Shown: one piece after another, positions 1 to 7,901 of the stretch | Layout: the number at the start of each line of letters is the position of its first letter | Position numbering within the stretch: position 1 is the stretch's first letter | Assembly (NCBI GenBank): GCA_023404955.1 | Contig: JAEXZY010000158.1 | Span: 1 to 64,000 of the forward strand | Origin: Actinomycetes bacterium | GTDB taxonomy: Bacteria > Actinomycetota > Actinomycetes > Mycobacteriales > Mycobacteriaceae | Direction of reading: 5' to 3' | Length of the DNA: 64,000 nt | Program-made: the position numbers and the translations under genes | The notes under the pieces: model-generated | The model's database searches: none | The model's input: only the letters and a program-made list of their open reading frames with translations | What the model was told of the DNA's origin: nothing

Positions 1-3000
1 GGGCTCACACTGACTGGCGAGCCGGTGGTACCAGAGGCAATCGGTGCAGTGACGACGATCGGGGCCACCGCGACCGGCACGCCCAACACGGTGACGGCCG
101 TTGTGGCCGGCACACTCGACTTCCCCTGATGATCAACCACAGTGAACGTCACCGTCACGATCCCAGCACTACCCGAGGTCACCGTAACCGACTGCAACAA
201 CTGCTCATACGCGTCCAGCGACGCGGACCCCGTGAACGTCACCGAATTGGTTCCCGGCGTCGCGATCACACCGGAAGGCAGGGTGCCGTAGTTCAGCGTG
301 CCACCCGTGGTCGTCACTGTTGCTGACCCGAGCTGCGTCGAATCGACATCGGTGATCACCACAACGGGCGACACCGTGACCGGACTGCCGGCCGTGCCCC
401 CGGCCACCGGAGCCACCACCACCAACGGCGGCGCAGCCACCGGCACACCCAACACCGTCACCACCGACGACGCCGGCACACTCGACTTCCCCTGATCATC
501 AACCACGATGAACGTCACCGTGACGATCCCAGCACTGCCTGAGGTGATCGTGATCGACTGCAACAGTGATTGATACGCGGCGAGTGACGCCGCACCGGTG
601 AACGTCACCGACCCCGCACCCGGGGTCGCAACCACACCCGAGGGCAAGGTTCCATAACCGATGGTGCCACCCGAAGCGGTCACCGTCGCCGACCCCAGCT
701 GGGTCGAATCGATATCGGTGATCACGACTGCGGGGCTGACCGTGACCGGACTGCCGGCCGTGCCCCCCGCCACCGGAGCCACCACCACCAACGGCGGCGC
801 AGCCACCGGCACACCCAACACCGTCACCACCGACGACGCCGGCACACTCGCCTTCCCCTGATCATCAACCACGGTGAACGTGACCGTGACGATGCCAGCA
901 TTGCCCGAAGTGAGCGTAATCGACTGCAAAAGCTGCTGATACGCGGCGAGACTGGCCGCACCCGTGAACGTCACCGAATTCGTTCCCGGCGTCGCGATCA
1001 CACCCGGCGGCAGGGTGCCGTAGCCGATCGTCCCGCCCGACGCCGTCACCGTCGCCGAGGCGAGCTGGGTCGAATCGACATCCGTGATCACCACAACAGG
1101 CGACACCGTGACCGGACTGCCAGCGGTCCCCCCTGCCACCGGAGCCACCACCACCAACGGTGGCGCCGCCACCGGCACACCCAACACCGTCACCACCGAC
1201 GACGCCGGCACACTCGACTTCCCCTGATCATCAACCACCGTGAACGTCACCGTGACGATCCCAGCACTGCCCGAAGTCACCGTAACCGACTGCAACAGCT
1301 GCTGATAGGCGGCGAGACTGGCCGCGCCGGTGAACGTCACCGACCCCGCACCCGGGGTCGCAACCACACCCGACGGCAGGGTGCCGTAGCCAATCGTCCC
1401 GCCCGACGCCGTCACCGTCGCCGAACCAAGCTGCGTCGAATCGACATCCGTGATCACCACAACAGGCGACACCGTGACCGGACTGCCAGCAGTCCCCCCG
1501 GCCACCGGGGCCACCACCACCAACGGTGGCGCCGCCACCGGCACACCCAACACCGTCACCACCGACGACGCCGGCACACTCGCCTTCCCCTGATCATCAA
1601 CCACGGTGAACGTCACCGTGACGATGCCAGCACTACCCGAGGTCACCGTAACCGACTGCAACAGCTGCTGATACGCGGAGAGATTCGCCGCGCCGGTGAA
1701 CGTCACCGACCCCGCACCCGGGGTCGCAACCACGCCCGAGGGCAAGGTGCCGTAGTTCAGCGTGCCACCCGTGGTCGTCACTGTTGCTGACCCGAGCTGC
1801 ATCGAATCGACATCGGTGATCACCACAACGGGCGACACCGTGACCGGACTGCCGGCCGTGCCCCCGGCCACCGGGGTAACTACCACCAGCGGCGGCGCCG
1901 CCACCGGCACACCCAACACCGTCACCACCGACGACGCCGGCACACTCGCCTTCCCCTGATCATCAACGACCGTGAACGTGACCGTGACGATCCCAGCACT
2001 ACCCGAGGTCACCGTAACCGACTGCAACAACTGCTGATAGGTCGCGACACTGGCCGCACCCGTGAACGTCACCGAATTGGTTCCCGGCGTCGCGATCACA
2101 CCGGAAGGCAGGGTGCCGTAGTTCAGCGTGCCACCCGTGGTCGTCACTGTTGCTGAGCCGAGCTGCGTCGAATCGACATCGGTGATCACCACAACGGGCG
2201 ACACCGTCACCGGACTGCCGGCCGTGCCGGCCGTCACGGGCGCCACCACCACCAACGGCGGCGCAGCCACCGGCACACCCAACACCGTCACCACCGACGA
2301 CGCCGGCACACTCGACTTCCCCTGATCATCAACCACGGTAAACGTGACCGTGACGATCCCAGCACTGCCCGAAGTGAGTGTAACCGATTGCAACAGCTGC
2401 TGATACGCCGCGACACTGGCCGCACCCGTGAACGTCACCGACCCCGCACCCGGGGTCGCAACCACACCCGAGGGCAAGGTTCCATAACCGATCGTCCCGC
2501 CCGACGCCGTCACCGTCGCCGACCCCAGCTGCGTCGAATCGACATCGGTGATCACCACAACCGGCGACACCGTGACCGGACTGCCGGCCGTGCCCCCCGC
2601 CACCGGAGCCACCACCACCAACGGCGGCACCGCCACCGGCACACCGACGAAAGTGACCACGGTGCTCACCGGGACGCTGGATTCAGCCTGATCGTCAGTC
2701 AGTGTGAAAGTCACGGTCTTGACGCCCACGCCAGGTGAAGTCAACGTGACCGATTGCAGGAGTTGTTGATACGCCGCCACGGTAGCGGCACCGACGAACG
2801 TCACTGACCCATTGGTGACTGTCGCCGTCACACCCGTGGGCAAGGTGCCGTATCCGATGACGTCCCCGGCTGTCGCGTTCTGCACGGTGACAGAAGCCGA
2901 CGACAACTTCTGGGAATCGAGGTCGGTGATCGATACCATCGGTGACACACGTACGGCAGTTCCGGCTGCACCCAACGCCAAAGGCGCGACGACGAGCAGC

Positions 3001-4706
3001 GGCGGGGTGGCGACCACGATGACCGAGGCCACTCCAGCTACCAGACTCTGCAGGCCGCCGTCATCTTTCACTGTGATCGAGGCAATCCGCGGCGCGCCTC
3101 CCTGCGTCGTCGAAAAGGTGATGGCCTGCAGCGCGGCCTCGTACTGGGCAAGCGTTGCCGACCCAGACAGGGTGAGAATCTTCGTGGTGGCGTTCCACTG
3201 CGCGGTCACCGGGTTACCCTGCGGCGCAGTGTAAGTCAGCAGGTCCCCGCTCCGGCCATTGGTCAGCGACACAGTAGCCGACAGCAATTTCGTCGAGTCG
3301 GCGTCCGTGATCACCGCGCTTGACAACAGCTTGATGGGGGCAGAACCGACCACATAGGTCCCCGCACCCGTCGTCACCACCACGGGTGGCACCGTGACGA
3401 TCGGGTTGACGGTCACCGGAACGGTGACGGTCACGTCGTCACGTTCTGCTAGACCGATCGTCCTGGCGAGGGTGTGGAAGATCGTCCGGAAGATCTTGAA
3501 CGGACCGCGCAGATCCTCCGTGCCGTCGCTGATGATGACTTTGAAGCTGTCCTGCACGGGGTTTCCCGTCACGACAGACGTCGGCGTGTAGATGAACTGA
3601 CCCGTCACCGAATCGCGCGTGACGAGGCCATGAGCCGGCTGCACGATCGTGTACTTCAGGGGGTCGCCGTTGGGATCATGCGCGTGGAGGTCGACGAGCA
3701 CCTGCCCGGTGACGATCTGATGGCTCTCGATCGGCCCGTAGACCGGCGACTTGTTGAAGAACGTGTGCTGAATCTGTCTACGCACCCACGCGAGAAATCC
3801 ATCGAACCATGGGGCGGTCGCGGGCGCATGCGGGTCGAGGAAGGGCGAAATTGCGCCGGAGACCAACGCGGTCATCACCTGAACCGCGACGACCTCGTGC
3901 TCCGCTGATGGCGCGGAGATGGTCGCGGCGACCACGGGAACCTCATGACGCGCGATGCTCACCCGCTGCGGCTGAGTGATCGACTCCTGGTGGGGCTGGT
4001 CGACGTCCGCGGCGCCGGCAGTGGGCATCGCGTCCGCGTCGGTTCCGTCTGCTTCCTCTTCCCGCACGGTGTCGGCGGCCGACGAGGACGGCGGGTCCTT
4101 CACGACCGATGTACCGCCTCGATCTTCGGACGACCCTGCAGCCGCGGGAATCCCCTCCGGCGTCACGGGCTCCTCGGCGTCATCCTCTAGGCCGGAGCCG
4201 CCGCCCACCGAGGGGACTGGGTCCTCCTCGGGAACCGCGACTTCTCCGGAGTCACTGTCGGTCCCGGCATCGACGGCCTCGGTGTCGGGCGCCTCGGTGG
4301 GGACCTCAGGATCGACTGGGTCAGAGAGTCCCCCCTCTGACCCGCTGACCGTGTCATCGACGGAGGGCGTGCCGCTGCCGTTGTCAGTGGTTGCGGTGGA
4401 GCGGGAGGAGGATATGTGCGGGCGCGCGTCGGCCTTGTGCAGCTTGGGGCCCGGTGACGTGGCAGACGCCTCGGTGTCTGCGTGCGCGAGGCCGGCAGAG
4501 TTCGCGACGGCGAAACCCACCCCGAGCGACACGGCCAAGGCTCCGATCCTGCCGACAGGCAGGGTGTACTTCGGGACGACGCGGCGCGCGTGTCTGGAGG
4601 GCCCCGAGTCGCTGTTCTCGGCCAGGAGCAGCCGGGCCGACCAAAATTCCTGGTCAGACCGCTTGTTCTCCGGGCCGGCGGCGCGATGGCGGGGAGCTGC
4701 ACACAT
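1..4706 (-). CDS. Giant secreted Ig/cadherin-like repeat protein (5' part; continues past window start)
   Basis: Reading the minus strand from ATG 4706, preceded by a GGAGG ribosome site, the frame stays open to base 1 (at least 1,568 residues). Residues 52-76 form a hydrophobic signal segment ending in AHA, so the protein is probably exported. Residues 80-250 are Asp/Glu/Ser/Pro-rich and look disordered. A cadherin/tandem-95-like domain follows (motifs HDPNGDPLKYTI and FIYTPT), then two diverged and at least seven nearly identical 122-residue beta-sandwich repeats with cores like VTFTGAASVAAYQQLLQSVT. This resembles long-repeat adhesin or cell-surface proteins. The C-terminus and anchoring mode lie outside the window. 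Small plus-strand frames here are repeat shadows. Confidence 0.85.
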   Translation of the reverse strand, partial: MCAAPRHRAAGPENKRSDQEFWSARLLLAENSDSGPSRHARRVVPKYTLPVGRIGALAVSLGVGFAVANSAGLAHADTEASATSPGPKLHKADARPHISSSRSTATTDNGSGTPSVDDTVSGSEGGLSDPVDPEVPTEAPDTEAVDAGTDSDSGEVAVPEEDPVPSVGGGSGLEDDAEEPVTPEGIPAAAGSSEDRGGTSVVKDPPSSSAADTVREEEADGTDADAMPTAGAADVDQPHQESITQPQRVSIARHEVPVVAATISAPSAEHEVVAVQVMTALVSGAISPFLDPHAPATAPWFDGFLAWVRRQIQHTFFNKSPVYGPIESHQIVTGQVLVDLHAHDPNGDPLKYTIVQPAHGLVTRDSVTGQFIYTPTSVVTGNPVQDSFKVIISDGTEDLRGPFKIFRTIFHTLARTIGLAERDDVTVTVPVTVNPIVTVPPVVVTTGAGTYVVGSAPIKLLSSAVITDADSTKLLSATVSLTNGRSGDLLTYTAPQGNPVTAQWNATTKILTLSGSATLAQYEAALQAITFSTTQGGAPRIASITVKDDGGLQSLVAGVASVIVVATPPLLVVAPLALGAAGTAVRVSPMVSITDLDSQKLSSASVTVQNATAGDVIGYGTLPTGVTATVTNGSVTFVGAATVAAYQQLLQSVTLTSPGVGVKTVTFTLTDDQAESSVPVSTVVTFVGVPVAVPPLVVVAPVAGGTAGSPVTVSPVVVITDVDSTQLGSATVTASGGTIGYGTLPSGVVATPGAGSVTFTGAASVAAYQQLLQSVTLTSGSAGIVTVTFTVVDDQGKSSVPASSVVTVLGVPVAAPPLVVVAPVTAGTAGSPVTVSPVVVITDVDSTQLGSATVTTTGGTLNYGTLPSGVIATPGTNSVTFTGAASVATYQQLLQSVTVTSGSAGIVTVTFTVVDDQGKASVPASSVVTVLGVPVAAPPLVVVTPVAGGTAGSPVTVSPVVVITDVDSMQLGSATVTTTGGTLNYGTLPSGVVATPGAGSVTFTGAANLSAYQQLLQSVTVTSGSAGIVTVTFTVVDDQGKASVPASSVVTVLGVPVAAPPLVVVAPVAGGTAGSPVTVSPVVVITDVDSTQLGSATVTASGGTIGYGTLPSGVVATPGAGSVTFTGAASLAAYQQLLQSVTVTSGSAGIVTVTFTVVDDQGKSSVPASSVVTVLGVPVAAPPLVVVAPVAGGTAGSPVTVSPVVVITDVDSTQLASATVTASGGTIGYGTLPPGVIATPGTNSVTFTGAASLAAYQQLLQSITLTSGNAGIVTVTFTVVDDQGKASVPASSVVTVLGVPVAAPPLVVVAPVAGGTAGSPVTVSPAVVITDIDSTQLGSATVTASGGTIGYGTLPSGVVATPGAGSVTFTGAASLAAYQSLLQSITITSGSAGIVTVTFIVVDDQGKSSVPASSVVTVLGVPVAAPPLVVVAPVAGGTAGSPVTVSPVVVITDVDSTQLGSATVTTTGGTLNYGTLPSGVIATPGTNSVTFTGSASLDAYEQLLQSVTVTSGSAGIVTVTFTVVDHQGKSSVPATTAVTVLGVPVAVAPIVVTAPIASGTTGSPVSVS
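123..2685 (-). repeat. Seven tandem 366-bp coding repeats
   Basis: A landmark motif, CTGATCATCAACCAC on the plus strand or a close variant, recurs near 125, 489, 855, 1221, 1587, 1953 and 2319, with a diverged copy near 2686, giving an exact 366-bp period (122 codons). Part of another unit occupies 1-122, and two more diverged units lie in 2686-3360. The copies are nearly identical at DNA level, including silent positions, which indicates recent duplication or gene conversion. The period is a multiple of three, so unit gain or loss keeps the frame. Confidence 0.9.
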
Positions 4707-5192
4707 AGATAGCCTCCATTTGCTGCGTGCTGTTCCCCCCTGACGATGAGCCCAGAGTGTGCCGCGCCGAATGTGCGATCAGACATGCCGTACCCGTACG
4801 GTTCGATCCGTTCCGAGCGCATCTGATGCTGCGCGAACCCATTGCCGCCCCCGACAACCAACTGAGCCAACATGATTAGCTGAGCGCTCGCCATTCTGGG
4901 CAATGAACGCTCGACTAGGGAAGAGATTAGGACAGCAAAGCCGGGCAGAGGTCGGAATTTCGCAAAATTATTGTTAGCGCAAATTTTGGCAGTTTGTGGC
5001 GCATGGAGTAGCCAGGGATCACGACCTGGGTGTACCGCCATCACGTCAGGCTGAGTACTGTCGCGGCCTGGCGAAACCGGCAGAATTGTTCACCGGGGTG
5101 ACCTGCGGAGCACGCTGCGGAAGCGCAGCGAGCATCGGCCAGAGCTCCGAAGGCGTTGTTCGCCGACGCTTGCGTTTGCCCCGCGATACCGC
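4707..5192. other. 486-bp intergenic region with AT-rich inverted repeat
   Basis: No convincing gene is seen. The stretch 4955-4990 is clearly AT-rich for this genome and carries a 7-bp inverted repeat (CAAAATT at 4963-4969, AATTTTG at 4982-4988) with a 12-nt spacer. It lies about 260 bp upstream of the giant repeat-protein gene and could hold its promoter or an operator. The rest shows nothing recognisable. Confidence 0.4.
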
Positions 5193-6185
5193 TCAGGTGA
5201 GTGCGGGGATCACCTCGCGCTCGAAGAGCTCGATTCCCGAGCGGTCGTAGGCTGCCTCGGGGAAGTAGCAGATGACGTACTCGCAGCCGAGATCGCGAAG
5301 CTTCTGCAGCGCGTCCACGAGCTGCTCCGGTGTGCCGCTGCCGGACTGCGGGGTGCTCATCGAATCGACCATGGCGTCGGCCGCCGGGTCTCCTGCCAAC
5401 GCGGCGATTCGCGTGCGCACCTTGTTGCGGCGGTCGTCGACTTCAGCCTCGGTGGCACCGACGATCATGTTCAGATTGGCGGACCGGACGATCGCATCGA
5501 AGTCAGTGCCAACGTCTCGGCAGTGCGCGGCAAGGACATTCGACTTGTGCGCGAAGCCCTCCGGTTCGGAGGTGAAGTTCGTGTACTGAGCGTATTGCGC
5601 TGCGATACGCAACGTGACCTTCTCACCGCCACCGGCGATCCACAGCGGAATTCCCCCGTGCTGCAGGGGCTTCGGCGAAACGATGGCTCCGTCGACCTGG
5701 TAGTGCTTGCCGGACAAGCTGACCACCCCTTCACGCCAGGCGTCGGCCATGATCTGCACACCCTCGTCCAGACGGGCGAGCCGCTGACCCGCGGAGGGGA
5801 ATCCGTAACCGTAGGCGCGCCATTCGTGTTCGTACCAGCCGCCACCGATGCCCATCTGGATCCGGCCTCCAGAGATGACGTCGCAGGTCGCTGCAACTTT
5901 GGCCAGATATACGGGGTTGCGGTAGCTCATCGCCGTACACATCTGACCCAGCTTGATCCGCGACGTGCTGGCCGCGTACGCGGCCATCAGCGACCACGCC
6001 TCATGGGTCGCCTCGGACGTCGGCACCGGGACGGTGTGGAAGTGGTCGTACACCCACAGCGAATCCCAGCTCTCGCCACCGTCGACGTAGGTTGCGAGGT
6101 CACGCATCACCTGCCATTGGTCGCTGGGGTCGATGCCGACCAGGTCGAGTCGCCAGCCTTGCGGGATGAACAGTCCGAAGCGCAT
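5193..6185 (-). CDS. LLM-class F420-dependent oxidoreductase
   Basis: 330 residues, full length for the luciferase-like monooxygenase family of TIM-barrel enzymes that use deazaflavin F420 (or FMN) for hydride transfer. The start MRFGLFIPQG gives the first barrel strand. SYRNPVYLAK (87-96) and GIGGGWYEHE (112-121) are typical of mycobacterial F420 members, as is the C-terminal SGTPEQLVDALQKLRDLG. The substrate cannot be told from sequence. The gene sits 23 bp downstream of the GlxA-type regulator on the same strand, so the two may be co-transcribed. Confident on family, not on cofactor. Confidence 0.85.
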   Translation of the reverse strand: MRFGLFIPQGWRLDLVGIDPSDQWQVMRDLATYVDGGESWDSLWVYDHFHTVPVPTSEATHEAWSLMAAYAASTSRIKLGQMCTAMSYRNPVYLAKVAATCDVISGGRIQMGIGGGWYEHEWRAYGYGFPSAGQRLARLDEGVQIMADAWREGVVSLSGKHYQVDGAIVSPKPLQHGGIPLWIAGGGEKVTLRIAAQYAQYTNFTSEPEGFAHKSNVLAAHCRDVGTDFDAIVRSANLNMIVGATEAEVDDRRNKVRTRIAALAGDPAADAMVDSMSTPQSGSGTPEQLVDALQKLRDLGCEYVICYFPEAAYDRSGIELFEREVIPALT

Positions 6186-6208
6186 CTCCCGACTGAAGGC
6201 GCATCCGG

Positions 6209-7183
6209 CTACAGCGCGACCTCTCCGGCGAAGCAGCTGCGAAATTCACTCGGCGTGGTGTGCATCTGCCGCACGAAGTGGTACCGGAACGTCACCGGTG
6301 ACTCGAAACCGACACGCGCGCTGACCTGCTCGACCGACAGAGCAGACGACTCCAGCAGCGGCAGGCTGGCGAGCACCCGCTGTTCGATCAGCCATTTGAT
6401 CGGAGTGCTGCCAGTGGCCTTGGCGAACTGGCGAAGAAAGTTTCGCCGCGACATCGCGCACTGTGCCGCCAGATCATCCAGCGTGATCGCCGAATCGAGA
6501 TGCTCCAGGGCCCAGGCCATCCCCGCGGCGATCCGGCCGTCGGCCGCCGGCTCCGGGACAGGTGTCTCGATGTATTGCGCCTGCCCGCCGGCACGATGGG
6601 GTGCGATCACCAGCCGTCGCGCGACGTCGTTGGCCGCGGCGACACCGTGGTCGGTTCGCACGATGTGCAGGCACAGATCGAGACCCGCCGCGCAGCCCGC
6701 ACTGGTGAGCACCCTGCCGTTGTCGACGTAGAGCGGCGCACGGTCGATTTCGACCTCGGGGTACCGACGCTGCATGGCATCGGCGTAGAGCCAGTGGGTG
6801 GTGGCCGACAATCCGTCCAGCACTCCCGCTTCGGCCAGCGCGAACGCTCCGGAACAAATGGAAACCAGGCGCGCGCCCCGCTGGTCGGCAGCCTTCAGGG
6901 CATCCACGAGCGCCGGCGAGACCGGGGCGTCGATGTCACCCACGCTGGGGATCAACACGGTGTCGGCGTCGGCCAGCTCGGCCAGACCGTAGGCAGTCCG
7001 CACAGTCGCGCCACCGAGAAGGCGCACCTCGGGCGTCTCGGCGCACAAGTGCACCGAGTACCAGGGCCTGGTGATGCCCGCCGAGAACTTTTCGTTGAGC
7101 TCCGTGATGCCGAAGATCTCCGCAGCAAGGCCGGTCTCGAAACCCGTCATGCCGTCATAGGCCAGGATTGCCACGGTGTGCAT
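6209..7183 (-). CDS. GlxA-type transcriptional regulator (DJ-1/PfpI plus AraC HTH)
   Basis: 324 residues. The N-terminal 190 residues are a DJ-1/PfpI-like amidotransferase fold with the nucleophile-elbow cysteine C110 in VSICSGAFALAE. Residues about 215-320 are an AraC-type double helix-turn-helix (SAITLDDLAAQCAMSRRNF, then ARVGFESPVTFRYHF). Such proteins sense small metabolites and activate neighbouring catabolic genes; the ligand is unknown. It lies directly upstream of the LLM oxidoreductase. The ATG at 7183 is 6 nt after a TAAGAT box, so translation is probably leaderless. Confidence 0.88.
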   Translation of the reverse strand: MHTVAILAYDGMTGFETGLAAEIFGITELNEKFSAGITRPWYSVHLCAETPEVRLLGGATVRTAYGLAELADADTVLIPSVGDIDAPVSPALVDALKAADQRGARLVSICSGAFALAEAGVLDGLSATTHWLYADAMQRRYPEVEIDRAPLYVDNGRVLTSAGCAAGLDLCLHIVRTDHGVAAANDVARRLVIAPHRAGGQAQYIETPVPEPAADGRIAAGMAWALEHLDSAITLDDLAAQCAMSRRNFLRQFAKATGSTPIKWLIEQRVLASLPLLESSALSVEQVSARVGFESPVTFRYHFVRQMHTTPSEFRSCFAGEVAL

Positions 7184-7189
7184 GGCACT

Positions 7190-7195
7190 ATCTTA
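7190..7195 (-). promoter_or_regulatory. -10 box (TAAGAT) for leaderless glxA-type gene
   Basis: TAAGAT on the minus strand fits the mycobacterial TANNNT -10 consensus. It lies exactly 6 nt before the ATG at 7183, so transcription would start at the start codon. No clear -35 box is claimed. Confidence 0.5.
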
Positions 7196-7253
7196 ACGAA
7201 TAGTGGCCTCAGGGCCGCTGTTCACACGTGGGCGTCCCCCGCATGATCGAGTC

Positions 7254-7412
7254 ATGTTCTACAAACGACCGCCTCGCATCACCGATCACCGATTCTTCGG
7301 CGTGCTCCGCGAGTTCGCCGCCGGCATCCACGCCGCTCACGGCGTCGCCCACGGCGCCACCCCGCCGGCCACCTCGGCTGCCCGAAACTGTCGGGGTTCG
7401 TCCCTACGCTGA
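7254..7412 (+). CDS. Possible 52-aa basic microprotein
   Basis: A short frame beginning MFYKRPPRITDHRFFGVL runs to a TGA at 7410-7412, five nt before the next start. The first 40 codons have strongly G/C third positions (ttc, cgc, atc, acc, gcc), as in real genes here. The C-terminal dozen codons lose this pattern. There is no family match I recognise and no Shine-Dalgarno site. It could be a microprotein or only the leader of the PPOX gene. Confidence 0.25.
   Translation: MFYKRPPRITDHRFFGVLREFAAGIHAAHGVAHGATPPATSAARNCRGSSLR
7405..7410 (+). promoter_or_regulatory. -10 box (TACGCT) for PPOX gene
   Basis: TACGCT fits TANNNT and stands 6 nt before the ATG at 7417, the spacing expected if the mRNA begins with the start codon. 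It overlaps the end of the doubtful upstream microprotein frame. Confidence 0.45.
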
Positions 7413-7416
7413 CGCC

Positions 7417-7842
7417 ATGCCCCTGTCCGAAAATGAACGTCAACAGTTCCTCTCCGAGCCTCACGTCGCCGCGCTGTCTGTGTCCAATGGAGACGGCCGG
7501 GCGCCGCTGACCGTGCCGATCTGGTACCAATACCGCCCCGGCGAGGAAGTGTGGCTCCTGACCGGGACCGACTCCCGCAAGGCGGAGCTGATCCAGGCGG
7601 CGGGCCGGTTCTCACTGATGGTGGACCGCACTGAACCGACGACGCGCTACGTCACCGTCGAAGGCGAGGTCAGCAGGATCGAGCCCGGCACCGATGCCCA
7701 GGAGGCCGAGCTCGCCCACCGGTACCTCGAGGCGGACGCCGCCGAACGCTACCTGCAGTTCGCGCGGGAGAACCTCGGCGATCACATCGCGGTGTTCATG
7801 CGGCCTCAGCACTGGCTCTCGGCGGACATGGGTTCGTTTTAG
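7417..7842 (+). CDS. PPOX-class pyridoxamine 5'-phosphate oxidase-like flavoprotein
   Basis: 141 residues, normal for small split-barrel flavin- or F420-binding proteins. Typical elements are FLSEPHVAALSVSNGDGRAP at the N-terminus, PIWYQYRPGEEVWLLTG, and the cofactor-contacting RFSLMVDRTEPTTRYVTVEGEV. Members bind FMN, F420 or haem breakdown products; the partner here is not determined. The frame stays open upstream to 7228, but the conserved domain begins at MPLSENERQQF and the promoter box supports this start. It converges on fadB with a shared terminator. Confidence 0.8.
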   Translation: MPLSENERQQFLSEPHVAALSVSNGDGRAPLTVPIWYQYRPGEEVWLLTGTDSRKAELIQAAGRFSLMVDRTEPTTRYVTVEGEVSRIEPGTDAQEAELAHRYLEADAAERYLQFARENLGDHIAVFMRPQHWLSADMGSF

Positions 7843-7854
7843 GGCAAGATAGAA

Positions 7855-7889
7855 GAATCCCCCGAAGCCGTTGCGGCTCCGGGGGATTC
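7855..7889. terminator. Bidirectional hairpin terminator
   Basis: A perfect 10-bp stem (GAATCCCCCG at 7855-7864, CGGGGGATTC at 7880-7889) encloses a second stem AGCCG/CGGCT with loop TTG. It lies between the convergent PPOX gene and fadB and can serve both strands. Confidence 0.8.
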
Positions 7890-7901
7890 GACTCCTGACT
7901 C

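Noticed and set aside
1..2700. CRISPR-like or satellite repeat array
   Set aside because: Units are 366 bp, in frame and coding, with no short repeat-spacer structure.
129..2738. Several 65-140-aa plus-strand frames in the repeat region
   Set aside because: They recur with the 366-bp period and are the reverse complement of the minus-strand repeat protein, which alone has a signal peptide and sensible domains.
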